NCBI RefSeq assembly: GCF_014905175.1
Contig: NC_057790.1
Span: 16,518,469 to 16,582,468 of the forward strand
Origin: Aphidius gifuensis
Lineage: Eukaryota; Arthropoda; Insecta; Hymenoptera; Braconidae
DNA length: 64,000 bases
Reading direction: 5' to 3'
Position 1 is the stretch's first letter. The number at the start of each line of letters is the position of its first letter. The position numbers and the translations under genes were made by a program. Positions 48,001-60,923 of the stretch are shown in pieces. A model generated the notes under the pieces. That model was not told where the DNA came from. It worked only from the letters and a program-made list of their open reading frames with translations, and ran no database searches.

Positions 48001-51000
48001 ATAATCTCAAATATAGCAAATAAGAAACAACATGTTGATATGCATTGTTTACCATCAAAATCTATTTTTATCATTGAAATTTATTTCAGGTATAAATTTA
48101 CAAGGATTGTTGTTTAATCAAATTGATACATTTTTTTTTCAACCTAAACCCTAAAATTATCAACAACAGCAGTTTTTTTTTCTCAGTGTATGCCTTCACA
48201 GTATGCACAAATAAACAAAACTATTTTTTTACATAAAATCTTTCGATTTCCCGCCAAATTTATTAGACGCTGTAAGTTTAAAATTTGCATTTATTACGAA
48301 ATAAATATTATAAGAGTACTTACGTAAACTAAAAAACAAAATCACAAGTCTTTATATAAATAAATAATCTCGTCAAGATATGGAACATAACTGGTAAACT
48401 TTATTTCAGTTTAAAGTTTGAAAAGTTGTTGATGTTAAAAGAGAAAAAAAAAAAAATTTGAAAGAGGCTACCCATTGGTTTCTTTAGAGTCAACTGTTAA
48501 AAAATGATTATAACACATTATTACAATCAGATATAAATGATAAAAAGATTCTTTTTTGAAACACCTTTCCTTTAATTTATTCAAAAAAAAAGACTTTTCT
48601 TATTTCCGGTTGACAGAAACAATATCAAAGAGGAGGTCTTTGACTTTCCCGCATCTATATTTAATAGGCAATCTACAAATAGTAGCTATCGAGTGATAAA
48701 AAAATAAACCGTAAAATGATAAAAAAATTCCAGTTAAATGTAGATATATATACAACTAAAAACTGCACATGCGCTACACTTATTTTCATAACACAAATAC
48801 ATGTATACATATTTACCGGCACTGTATGAAATACAAGCTATAGACAAGCAAATAAAATTCAAACTAGATTATTAATGCTACGTTACTTATATCCGTATAT
48901 GCATTAAATTATAGCCATACAATTTTTTATTGTTCATTAATTTACCTATAAAATGTTTACATTTTACACAGAACATTTCATTCATGTAAAAATAAATGTT
49001 TCTTTTTCCATTCTTTTTAACTTTTCTTTATGTATAAATTAATTATTAATATCAATAAATAAAGAAAGCTTTATTTATCTGATATCATCAAATTCAAAAT
49101 AGAATTTTAAACGTCTCAATCAGTTAACCAATTCAATGTGTATATCTTTGTATTAGTTGTCTAAAACCTCATTAAGTAATATAAAATTATTTTTTTATTT
49201 CACTGATTAATTTATAGATATAATGTCTCTATTTGTTTTATTTATTTTTTATTTTTCATGACTTGTATATAATTTGTAATAGAAAGTTGAACCTTCAATA
49301 ATGAAAAAAAAAAAGTTATCATCAAAAATAGTATTGAAGATTGATCAAGATATTTTATTTATTGACAGTATATTTTTGTTGAATTATAATACAACAGTCA
49401 ATAAATATAATATAATAAATTCATGTCTCTTTGATTCATGTGTCTCATATTGAACTAAAAGAGCGAAATGAATGAATAAACTTGTCTTTGCTCTTGTATA
49501 TAGTGTGTACACAATATATCGTAGGAAAGTTAAAGTGAAAATTTGTTGCCCAGGGGGGCTTATACCAGGTCTTTGCAACTTTTGTTTTTTTTTTTATTTT
49601 CTTTCACTCTCTATTTGTATATAGTTTTCATATATTCAAGTCATATCAACAACATTAAAGCTGCCTTTATATACCTCTGTATATTGATAATTTAATTGCT
49701 AAAAATACAAAACGATATATTTAAATATATAACAAAATAAAAATAAAAAATCAATCAGGAATTGATTTTATCTTTACTCGTTTATTTATCATTATTAAAT
49801 TTTTTTTTTTTGTAACTTTTACATCATGATTGTATAGCGAGTTTAATTCACAACCAATTTTATATTGAAGCATTGTTAATATTGTGATTGTATTTATATT
49901 TGTATACATGTGATGTTTCGGCGCCATCGGTTGATATTATGCCCGGCAGCTCTACGCCTACGTGGAGAAAGCGGTGTCCCCTCTTGACTTGTTCTTCATT
50001 ATAAACCCTGGATAAGTATATATATGTAACTTAAACTCACTATCTCGCCATGAATTTTTTTTCGTATATATATAACAACTGCATAACATAATATTTAAAA
50101 ACTTAAATGTCAATCGAAATTTAAAAAATATATATATTTGATGATGTTAAATTAAAATTATAATTGAAACTGAAAAACAAATAATCATAATTAAACTAAA
50201 AACAATTCAAAACTCACATTTTCATGAATTCTCATGTCACAGCCGGTTTATCGATTCATGACATACACTCTTAGTTGTATAAAAACAAATGAAAAATTTA
50301 ATTAAGTCATTAATTAGATAAACACAGCATAGATTAAAAAACAAATGAAAAATATTAAATAAATTTCACATTTAAAATATCACGTTTATGATTGTGGAAT
50401 TTACTAGTTGATCACAAACACGAACAGTAAAAATGTGTGTATATCACGGTGAATGGTTGGTGCACGACTAAAGTTGAGGATTCGCTATGTCCTGTAAAGT
50501 ATATTTGTATATATCCACAACCGTTAGCAGCAGCATTGCTAGTCGTGTCTGTTGGTTGGCTCAGTGAGCTGCAAGAACACTCCCAACGTTCACCTCTAAT
50601 TGTAAATATTATATAAAGCTGCATCATCATTTAGACCATAACACAAGTTATTTCTTACCTGCATTCTCTTTCAGGTAGAAATTTTGTTTGATGATCTATT
50701 TTATTTTCATATAAAAGTAAAAAAAATTTGACCCCCTTAAATTTTTTACCATCATCTTCAAATATTGAACAATAATAATATTTTAAATATAAAAAAAACA
50801 ATCAGTGATAGAAAATCAGCTTTTTAATTTATATTTACTAATAAATTATAAGGACCGGGATCTTATATAAATATTTTTATGCTGTAAATTTTGATGTAGT
50901 ATTTATATATTTTAAAATATAGTTCAAGGTCTTTTCATTGTATTAGAGAATTAGTTTTCGAACAGATATTTCTTTATTGATACACTTTAGTATATAGTAT

Positions 51001-51143
51001 TGTTTACAGTAGAATAACTATCATGTACCGTAGAAATTTCAGCACAATTCTTTTTTTTTTTTTTTTTAACGAACGTAACAAACTTTTTCTCATTTTAAGT
51101 CATGAGAATTTAAAACAAATTTATGATAAATTCTACAAATTGA

Positions 51144-51160
51144 TGATGATGATGATGAAT
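51144..51160. repeat. (GAT)n microsatellite
   Basis: Five GAT/ATG units in a row just downstream of the second lipase's last exon. Confidence 0.7.
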
Positions 51161-51228
51161 TAGTTTAAGACTCCTTGATGAACTTTATTGTAAATTTGTC
51201 AGGAACAAATTTTTTTTGTACAGGAGCT

Positions 51229-54200
51229 TCACGTTGAAACCACATTTCTTTCTGAATGAGGGCAATGATCACCACTTAATATCCTAGGCTCATTGGCAAC
51301 CAGTGCTGTTGTCTCCTCCGAGCATACGGTGATTCTAATTTTAAAAGAAAAAAATAAAGTTATAAAAATAGTAAAGTGAAGAAAAAAAAAAATGAAATGA
51401 TTATTTTATCGTAATATCAACTCAAAAAGAATATTTTTCGGTACGTTTATACCTTTAGGTACTATGGTCATTTCAGACCCGTTTCAATAAATGAAATCCA
51501 ACTTTACGACAAGTGTTTGTTAACGGATTTATTGTACACAAAGAGAAACCCGCAGCAAATTATAAGCAAAAACTACTATAGCTACCCTATAACAAAAATA
51601 ACGACACGATGCGACACCAAGACGAGAGTCAGTATGCACACCGACTGCGTGCACTGATCCAACACAAAAACGACAAACAAATGGCAGGATAGTTAAGTTA
51701 CTCAATTTTGATAGTAGAAATCATTTAAAAAACAAAATATGCCCAAAACTTCATCAATAATATTCTAATAATTTAAGATACATTAGGATTTAAAAAAAAA
51801 TAATATTTTCATGAAAAAAACTCGTTATGTTGTCAGAATCGTCTGTAAACGACTGTGAGATGTGCGATTCTTGAACAAAACCGACACTGAAAACCGAGAA
51901 ATGAAATTTTGTGTATAATAATTTATAAAAATATTTAAATACTTTTAGGCACGATTATAAAATATAAGATATAAAACTATACTGTCGTACGTGTGTCGGT
52001 TTCGTGTGAAAACCGACTGTTTTAATTTTCGCTAGGGCTACAGTAATATTTGCAGTGGATTTCTCTTCGTAGATGATTCTTATACTTTTAAGAGGGAACA
52101 AGTGTGTAAATTGCGAGAAAGAAATAATGCGAGAATATGTATGGTTTTACTAGAGCGTAAAAGAGATAATCTACGCACGAAAATACACTATGTCGAGTTT
52201 TTTATCGGGAGTATTCCAACTCGACGACATAATGTGCCTAATATAAGCCCAAAGCTATTGTTAGACGTGATGTAGGCGGCACTTTGTTCATTGCGAAAGT
52301 TGCGAGAAACGACAATTGCTTTCTAGGCCAAATACATCGAAAAATATTATGTATGTCTCATGAAGGAAGGAAGAGATCTATACACATGTGAAAGTTAAAC
52401 CAAGGGGCCTGCTCTCAAAGTAGGAAAGTCCATCACTTCGTTGTTAACGTAGATCAGTTTATGACCCAGTTTATGTAATTAAAGTGACTCTCATACGTCG
52501 AGAGTAGACCCTTTGGGATACTTCGTCTTTCGATTCACGTTGGACCGACTTTACTACCAACTTATCAAGCCGGCCTGACTTAATAAGAATATACATAATA
52601 CATTAGTAATTAATTCTTAATCAATCAATCAATCACCAATACACATAAGTAAAAGTTTTGTTAAGTCTTGTTAAGTCGAGCTAAATTCTCGTTACTACAG
52701 CTGAAAATTTTTTTCAGTATCCTTAGCATACTATTCTGGCAAGAGACAATGGAAAAAAAAGCGTGAAAGTAGGAAGTGATTCGTCAGTAAAAATTTCATG
52801 CATTAATTACTTACCCTTCACCAAATTCTAAACTATCGATTGTTAATGAATCGATGTATGCCTTGGGTTTTTGCAGCAAACGCCAAGTCAATGGATTGAG
52901 AACAGAAGTTTGATATTCCAACGTAATTTCTACGGCTACTATTTTACCGACGATTTCTCCAGCTAACACCACAGTGTGCGTTGTTCCTGGTTCATATAAT
53001 TTTGAATTTTCACTCAATTTTATTTTTTCAGATATCTTATCACCAGCTCCAATCACACGAATGACAAATACTCCAACTTCACCACCGTGATCAACTGATT
53101 CACTTGTTCGTGATATGTTAAGACTCACTCTGTATTGCCCTCCTAGGGATTGAATTAATATAATTAAATCATAATCAATAATTCCAGTTTGATAATTATG
53201 TAAAAAGCAACTCACTGCAGAATGGTTTTTCCGATGCTGTTACAAGATAGACAGATGCATGATAGTTACCAGGATGTGCATCAAAACCAAACCGGGGACA
53301 ATACTGATGAATGCAATCAAAGCACTTTCCTTCCTGAAATTCTTGCCATGAACCACAAGGTACTGCGAGGAATGGACACAGAGTGTTAATGCTTTCGATA
53401 AAGTAGTCATAACTTCTAATGTGATTGCATCCTAGGAATCGTTTGATACCTGAAACGAGTCATACAAAGACTTTTACTTATGTTTATGAGTGATTGAGAA
53501 TTAATTACTTAACCAATTGGTTATTAGTAATAAATAACTTATTACTCATCAGTTATCTTTCGTCACGCTACTTGAATTTAATGTATAAGCATCTATATTT
53601 ATTAAGTCGGACCAACTTAACAACCGATTCAACAAGTCAGTCTGAATCTGGTTGGAATTTGTGAGTCGCGGACCGACTTGTTAAGTCGATTGTTAAGTCG
53701 ATTGTTAAGTCGATTGTTAAGTCGGTTTTTGAGTCAGTTGATAAGTCAGTTTTGGAGTCTGTTCTTAAGTCGGTTTTTGTTTTACAATATTTAATCATAA
53801 AAAAAAAATTAAATTGAGAGTAGTTATAGAAAAACTGATACAGTCATTGAATGTAAATTCGATGTTGATTAAAAATGGCATAAAGTATGGGTAAATCTAT
53901 AGAAAATTATTTAATACTTGTTCTGATCCTACTGCTAATAAATTTTTAATATTTAATTGAAAAACACATTTTCGTATTTCATACCTTTAAAAAAACTTCC
54001 ACGTTCGAGAGTTATTGAATTTAACACACCATTGTTACAACCAGGCTGATTCCTTCCACCATTTGGATAGTAATCAATATGTGCAACTGGCTGACTTATT
54101 CCCAATCCTCCAGAAATAAACGGACTTCCATCTGTGTGTATTGCGATCACAAAATCAGCATCAGTTGGATCCAATCGAACCATTGGAGAGGTATTGCTAA

Positions 54201-56055
54201 AGTGTGGTTCTGCTGGATCCAATCCTGTAACAATTATTCAATTCGATTAAGACGAAAAGTTTGTTTGGTTACCACTGTTTATTTTATACTTGTCTTTTGG
54301 AAGGTCTGTGTTATAACAATAATATTTCCCTTCATTTCCCACTAAGACAAACAATTTTTATTTTTATTCAACAATATTATTGTTCGCTCGAATGGAGTGA
54401 AGCACTAATATAAATAACGTTATAAAAATTTAAGAAAAATAATTACAATTAATTTAAAAAAAAAAATTAAAAGGAAAGCCAATCGAAGAAAACATATAGT
54501 AAAAACTATTGTTAAAAAAAAGTCACGAGTCATCAAAAAAAAAAAAAGAAGGTTTACATAGGGTTAGATAAACTTTCCTACCCTAATCCGACTCTGTTAT
54601 CCTGGTAATTCTTGATAGGATCGATATCTCGTGCGGAACCCTCCTGACATTTCCAATCGACTGATATTCGAGTAGAAGGGAGAAAAATATAGCAACTCTA
54701 ACAATAATCGAGCGTATTGCATTCTAACTCTAGACTTTTGGTCGACATCTGGTTTAAGATTAGCAGCAATCTTTACATCTATTTAACAGGAAATTATCTA
54801 ATTAAACTCACCAGTTATTTTTCCCAATTTATGACCATACTGAACTCTCAAGTGATAGCCAATGTATCCACAAGTATGAGCACCGAGACTGTGTCCAATT
54901 ACATGAATATTACTAGGCTGAATACCACCAACTTCAATTATTTGTGAAATTAATCTTGCTGTCATTGCACCAACAAGTCGTGTATTTGCAACGGCCTGTG
55001 GATATGGTGGTCCAGCACCACCAATCCAATTTACCACCACCACATTGCATTCTTCATGTAATAATAATTCACGTTTTGTTCTCTATAGTAAAATTAAAAT
55101 AAAAATTATTAATTGATATAATTCAATGAAAATTATTTTATTATTAATATAATAAATGAATCGAAATTGTATTTTAACTCACAATGACCCATGTTTTGTC
55201 TCCATTATCAAGATATCCATGAACAATGAAAAATACTTTAATTTTATTGTTGAAAGGTGAAGATTTTATTGATTGAAAATTATCGATGAAAAGTTCATGT
55301 GGAATTTCACTTTGTTCTCTAGTGTAAAGCATAAAGTGTGGATCAACGCTGTCTGGTCGGCCTGGAAATGTTGAAACAGGTCTATTTTCACCAGACCAAG
55401 GTGCACCAATGTAAAAACATCCAAAAGGTTGATAGCATCGCCACATATACCATTCTGTATAAACACAACATATTATAGAAAAAAAAAAGAAGTAAAAAGC
55501 GACCTTTGGATTAAGTATTTTTAGTTCGTCGTCTCAGCTCAACTTGCCACTGGAGGGGTTATCATTGGTTTTGATAAGGAGAATTATTCTCAACGTCACA
55601 TGCTCTGTTTTGTCTTCAGTAAGACAAAAATTACGTAGAAAATACAAGCATCAACATATTTTACATAAACATATATATGTATTAATCAATACTTTGAAAT
55701 GATTTGTTGTTTACCAATAAATTTTTTTGTAAACAAGGATACTTTAACATTTTAGAATCAGCTAAGTTTTTAAAAACTACGTCTTTTGATAAATATTTAT
55801 AAAAATATTTTTCTTCTGGTCAAGTTTTAGAATAATAAAAATATATCAATGTTCAAGGAATTTATAATTTTATAGTGTCTACTCACCATCTTCGAAATCA
55901 AATATATTCTCTACTTCTTCTGGTGACAAGGTCGTGGTCGTGATATTTAAATGTGTAACCTTGACATCAGAATTTTGGATCTTCGTATCATTCGGCAGAG
56001 TTGCCATCATATTTGCCGTATATGTCAGCAATAAAAGAGTGTCATTTAAAAACAT
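51229..56055 (-). CDS. Pancreatic-type lipase with PLAT domain (copy 2)
   Basis: Seven exons give 539 residues: 56055-55887, 55454-55183, 55082-54812, 54224-53985, 53449-53216, 53142-52815 and 51334-51229. The nucleophile elbow VIGHSLGAHTCGY places serine at 212, Asp240 is in GLDPAEP and His327 in GCNHIRSYDYF, so the triad is intact. The PLAT-like C-terminal domain runs from about 396 (RGQYRVSLNISRT) to about 504 (IDSLTIDSLEFGEG), followed by a 34-residue tail with CSEETTALVANEP. The N-terminus (MFLNDTLLLLTYTANMMATL) is only weakly signal-like. It is followed by a threonine-rich stretch before the lipase core begins at WYMWRCYQPFGCF. Most splice positions differ from copy 1, which suggests an old duplication. 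The last intron (1.48 kb) holds repeat-derived DNA. Product role as in copy 1; which lipid it cleaves is unknown. Confidence 0.88.
51335..52814 (-). other. Last intron of lipase 2, repeat-rich
   Basis: Contains a TIR element (about 51573-52045). Beyond it, at 52090-52690, are GC-richer patches with CCGAC/GTCGG and TTAAGTCG words. No alternative exon was recognised. Confidence 0.5.
51573..52045. mobile_element. TIR element in the last intron of lipase 2
   Basis: The left end CTACTATAGCTACCCTATAA is matched imperfectly by the inverse of the right end (ACTGTAGCCCTAGCGAAAAT read inward). Both sides carry GCAAAT near the boundary. The interior is enriched for CGACAC/GTGTCG and ACCGAC/GTCGGT words. 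There is no coding frame. Confidence 0.45.
53600..53780. repeat. TTAAGTCGATTG minisatellite inside a lipase 2 intron
   Basis: A 12-bp unit TTAAGTCGATTG is repeated three to four times nearly perfectly at 53691-53730. It decays on both sides into GAGTCAGTTGATAAGTCAG-type and ACCAACTTAACAACC-type variants. Similar words recur at 52546-52690. Confidence 0.7.
54225..54811 (-). other. Intron of lipase 2 without features
   Basis: 587 bases of AT-rich sequence between the serine exon and the aspartate exon. A GC-richer patch at 54555-54665 has no coding meaning that I can see. Confidence 0.5.
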
Positions 56056-58288
56056 TTTTATAAAACTATAACAACTTTTAGAACAGAAAAAAAAATTTAT
56101 AAATTCACAAAAAAATACTAATAAAATAAAACGTTTTTTATTTTTCGTCAAATTTGCATCAATCAAGTTACATTTTCACAGATATAATCAGTTATTTTAC
56201 GCTAAGAATATTGAGATAGAGGAGGTCAGAAAGCTTTTGGTTGACTGATTCTTGAGTGGCACGCATTGTCGCTTGATACTGGCAGTTGGGAAAAACCAAT
56301 TGAAGTACGTCAGTCTTGTTTATCACGTAATTAATGGGTCCACCACCGTCATTGAAATATATACTATAGACAACAATAAAATGCGTCATTGGCCTGAGAA
56401 TAATCAAAAAAAAATATTGAAAATGCATTATCGACGTCGTAGAATTGAGAATAAGTGACTAAATAACTTTTCAGTTGCACTGTTAGCATGTATTCTATGT
56501 ACGTGTTCCAATAGAAATATTTCTCCGCTTCTTTCTATCTCATTGATTTCTCTATCTTGGTTTGATCTTTTTCTTCACTGTGAAGCCTGTATAAAAATGG
56601 CCTGTAATCTAAAATGAAAATATCTACTTTATCATTTTTTTTTTCTAACTTTTATATGAATAAATAAATTGATAAATACATAATTCTAACTACAAAAGTC
56701 AACAAAGCCCAGCACTCCAGTGAATGATGATTAGCTAGATTTGCTATGCGTTAAATTATGAAATAAAAAATCAATTATATTTATTAATTTGAATAATAAA
56801 TTGAGCAAAATTTTATAAAAATAAAAATGCATTTTTATTCATGATTAAAATAAAAGTAAACAGATTAATAAATATTTGTTAAAAGAAGACTTATAAACAA
56901 TAATATAAAAATTGTAAATGACTCACATGCGTTTGCAGTTCAGATAAAAAATTATCGACACGATTGAAAACAATAAGCGTGTTAATTATCCTAATTAATA
57001 CCTGAAAAGATTTTTAAATTTTTACAATTCATTCTATAGCTAGTTCAAAAAATAATAAAAATAATAATATTTTAGGCAAGTCAATTTTGGCTTCTATATT
57101 CTACTCCATACAAGAGTATTTCTTTTTTTTTTTTTGTATACATAATACTCAGAATATTCCAACGACATTCAAAGTAAACAGCTGTTGGCCGAATAATACA
57201 ATGTGCTATAGTAACCCCCAGGTGACTACAATAACCAAATACTACTGTGAGAGAGTGAGAGAAATCAAACACCCCTTACTGGTACAATATCCTCTATATA
57301 TTCTATAAATTCCTAGTACAATTCACCCCCAAATCATTTCTACGTCAATCTAGTCTCTATAGAGCACTACTCTAGTATATCTCTATAGTCATTAAATTTT
57401 TACCATATAAAATACAATTTTACTTCAGCTGCAACACCCTTAGATACTCCTGAAACTTTCTGCGATCTTGATAAACGCTTTATCTTTGTGTTGTTACGTC
57501 TTAACCACAATGATAACTATGTTTTTGACGCTACAGTAATATGTATACACATAATCACCTCCCTTTTTTATGTATGAGTAACAACAACAATAACAACATC
57601 ACAAATAATAATCATAATAATAATACATTTCGTTGGAGTCTCAAAATAATTTTGTGTGCAGCAAACACATGATGTTATATAGATGGCGTCATTTGCAGTT
57701 GGGCATGCTGCAAGACCCTCTGGGACTCTCTTATGATCATATGATTTCCTGTTACAGTGCCCTATCGAAACCCCATTCATTTACATGTTAATGCACTTTA
57801 TTTTCACCCTTTCTTATCGTTTTAAAATTTTTACGGGATAACAATCTGTTTTAATTTTCTTTAAAAAATTTTCTCAGCATTCTGTATCATACAATATTTA
57901 CATTTTTTATTAATTTATCTTTAACTTTATTCTCGAATATTATATCGTTTTCACTCCAATTTGCTTGAAAAATAATAATAAAAACTTAATACAATATTAT
58001 TTTTTTATTTTTTTTTGCTGGGGTTTTATGTTTATTATTTAAAAAATTCAAACACAATTATTTCTTTATAATAATTGTGTTATAATATCAAAAAAATAAA
58101 ATAAAATCATAGTAAAAAAAACAAATGCAATCGGCTTTTTAGAAAAAAAAAAAGTGATAAATATAAGCGAATAGATTGAAGGTATTTACTCAAACTTGAA
58201 ATTTTCACTACAAAATAAAATATTGTGTCGACATTGAATTATATACAATTTCGGTTCTCATTTTTACTGCTACCAAAAATTCCTATCA
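56056..58288. other. Intergenic region upstream of lipase 2
   Basis: AT-rich with simple repeats (AACAAT/ATAATA at 57587-57630; T runs). 56192-56460 is open in two opposing frames, but neither has recognisable content. No gene is supported. Confidence 0.4.
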
Positions 58289-58372
58289 CTATATGGGTTC
58301 CTGTTCAAACCGACGACACGTAGACGTCTGGAGCTTTAACCCCTTCGGCATGTCATCGTTCGCTCCAGGATT
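58289..58372 (-). CDS. Probable terminal coding exon of a gene extending beyond the window
   Basis: On the minus strand the acceptor TTGCCAG (ending at 58373) is followed by 27 codons and TAG at 58291-58289. The tail begins NPGANDDMPKGLKLQTSTCR and ends RFEQEPI. The segment is about 55 percent GC inside sequence of about 25 percent, ends sharply at both the acceptor and the stop, and varies in codon use as real coding does. I do not recognise the protein. No upstream exon could be found between 58373 and 64000, so the rest of the gene probably lies at higher coordinates beyond the window across a long intron. A conserved noncoding element is the alternative. Confidence 0.4.
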   Translation of the reverse strand, partial: NPGANDDMPKGLKLQTSTCRRFEQEPI

Positions 58373-60784
58373 CTGGCAAGCTACACAATATGTAGTTAGA
58401 CAAAATCAAACCTGAACAAAACATTTGGATACATAAACAAGTTTTTTTCAATATCTTGAAATAGAAAATGTTAACAAACTATTTTATCAACAGACATCTA
58501 ATGTCTTCACCAAGAAATGTAAACAAAAAAATATGAATAAAACAAACAAACTTGATTTTTTTATCGGGAGATTATGAGAGTAAAAGTAGAGTCCCTGAAC
58601 TTGAAAAAAAATATCCTATGCTACCTTGTGTTTTAATAATAATATACAATGTTTTAAAAATCTTTAGGTCTGATAGTTAAAACAGAGATATTTTCGTTGA
58701 TAAGTAATAATTTTAATGATAAACAAAAATGAGTCATGAATAATAAAAATAATTATTATAATTTTATTAAATATTATTCATGAATAATATTGTACTCCTT
58801 TTGATAGCCTACATTATAATGGAAATGCTAGCGTAAATTCATCTTTCACCTCAAAGTAATTCAAGTTTATTTCTGTTTTAATTATCGAGTATTGAAAAAT
58901 ATTGCACATCAACTTCGATACACAATGCAGCAAAGCGCACAATACATTTTTTTTTTTTTGTCACTCCCAGGACTCGTAGTTGTTATGCTATCCTGTTATA
59001 TATGAGAAAAATATAAAATATCAAAAAAATATTTTAAAAAATCGTGTATAAAATATGTTATCTGGATAAAATTTTTTCTAGGATTGAGATTTTTTTTATG
59101 AATCCTAAAGTATTTTATTGACTTTGAAAATATCCTAAATTAAGAATTAAAAAAAAATATTTTTATCCAATAATTCATTAAAATTAGGTGTTTCCAATTA
59201 TAGAAAATTTTCTCTTCGTTTTCAAAAATTAATTATGATTTCAGTTCCGTCTTTTTTTGTCAAACACCATGGAAAAAAAAGTTTTTCAACTCTTTTAAAA
59301 ATTAGATAATGGAATAAAACGAGTCAAGTGTTTAAAAAGCTGGCTGGGTCTTAGCTTAAAGATTGTTACTCCGATTATTAGAATTACGCGAACGTTTATG
59401 ATGGTAGTCCCTAAACCACCAGCTTGCTCTTATGATACTCTGTCAAAGATGCCCTTTACATCAAGTCCCCAGAGGGTTGAATGCACTGCTTTTACGTATT
59501 ACATTCTCGTTAATTGCATATTTTAAAGCACATACTAGTTAACTGTGTTATAGAATTATAGTTAACATTTTTTTATTAAATAGCAAGATAGTGAAATTCT
59601 TTACCTTGGAGAGTAGTGTTTCATATATAGAACATAAGAATACTCTGTTGAAGATTATTAGGGCATTATATTAGTATAGAAGATGTTTGCAATCATGACT
59701 GCACATTGTTTACCTCGTATCAGAAATATTTTTTTTTCGATTTGCCACAAAACGTGAGGGAAGTACTAATTGTATTCAAAGAAAAAATGATATTTCGATT
59801 TTATTATTGTTAAGAAATATTTTTGTAACAGATTAACAAATTAAGTTTTATTTAAAACATTGTTTTGTTTTTTAAATTAATTAATTAGTTTATTTCTCTT
59901 CAGAAAAGAAACAATAAATATTATAGGATTAATTTTAAGATATATTGAGGGTCAATGTTATATTTAGGTTTTCTTGTCAAGTTGTTTAACACAAAATAAA
60001 TGCAAAGCAATATGTGTTCCTGTTAGATCTCTATCCAAATTTAACTTTCACTTTCGTTTATTCTCGTTTCAAGGACCCAGTTCAATCCACAATCGGTCCA
60101 CTTTGTTGCTAGGCTTGGTGGTGTAAAGGTCTGAAAGCATGGACATGATCAATGCGGTCGTCACTAATACTTTATATTCTTTTGTTCGCTGGAAACCTGA
60201 TGTCTAAAGAAAAATGCTCGATCTACCCAAAAAGTCCCTTTGTAAAGTTATTGCTTTGATCGCATGATTTCCTAGTAAAAGTGCGTAAGTGAATGCCCTT
60301 TAAGATTTCTGTCTTGAATACTTACATGTATTATGTTTCAGGCAATGTGGAGTTGGTTTGAATATCTTCAAAGTTAAGAACTGTAAATAGCTGAATCACA
60401 TTAAAGTATTTCTCTTTTTGGTTTCTCTTTTGAAAAAATCAGTTAATTGGCTTCAAGGGCCTTGTCAATTAGGGAAGCATCATCATCTGCAGTTAAGTAA
60501 ATCATCTGGGATGCTTTTATACACACATATATATGCATTCAAGTCTGCATCTTGCCCAAGAACCGTGGGAACAATAAGCCGGCTGTTCCGTCATTTTTTG
60601 AAAACTATAACCAGGGTACCATGGCCATCACTGAAGTATTCGTTATAAAGGTTGAAAATAATCTTGGTTTGGATGATTCAGTAAGCCCAAGCCAGGGCAA
60701 CACTTTTTAGTATGTAAGCCATTTTCCCAGAAAACTTGTTTGACTCATCCCTCAGTTTTTTTACAAGAATCTGTAATCGGAGTA

Positions 60785-60923
60785 AAGCGGAAAATTGGTT
60801 ATTCTGATTATCTCCGACTTTTTTCGGTTTGCGTCTGCATTTTCTCCGATTTTTTTTCGAATTTCTCCGATTTTCTCTGATTTTGTAAAATCAAGAAAAT
60901 TGGAGAAATAACTTTTGCCAGGG
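60785..60923. mobile_element. Degraded MITE of the CTCCGAC family (third copy)
   Basis: CTCCGACTTTTTTCGG, CTCCGATTTTTTTTC and CTCCGATTTTCTC units are followed by GGAGAAATAACTTTTGCCAG, the inverse of the family end. The left end is blurred. Confidence 0.55.

Larger units (their letters stand above)
42079..51228. other. 9-kb intergenic region between the two lipase genes
   Basis: Overwhelmingly AT-rich without convincing genes. Present are a small hairpin at 42274-42301, a (TTG)n run at 44856-44877, a GC-rich 22-codon frame at 44941-45009 (minus), a GGTGTCNA-type patch at 45305-45620, a GC-rich patch at 49915-49990 (GGCGCCATCGG...GCCCGGCAGC) and another at 50420-50600. I could not assign any of these to a gene. 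Confidence 0.45.

Noticed and set aside
56192..56458. Opposing frames of 68-78 codons upstream of lipase 2
   Set aside because: Neither has a domain or a start context, and the splice model of lipase 2 does not need them.
60418..60648. 76-codon plus-strand frame and a minus-strand stretch with transposase-like words
   Set aside because: The minus-strand reading is broken by several stops and the resemblance is too vague to name a family.
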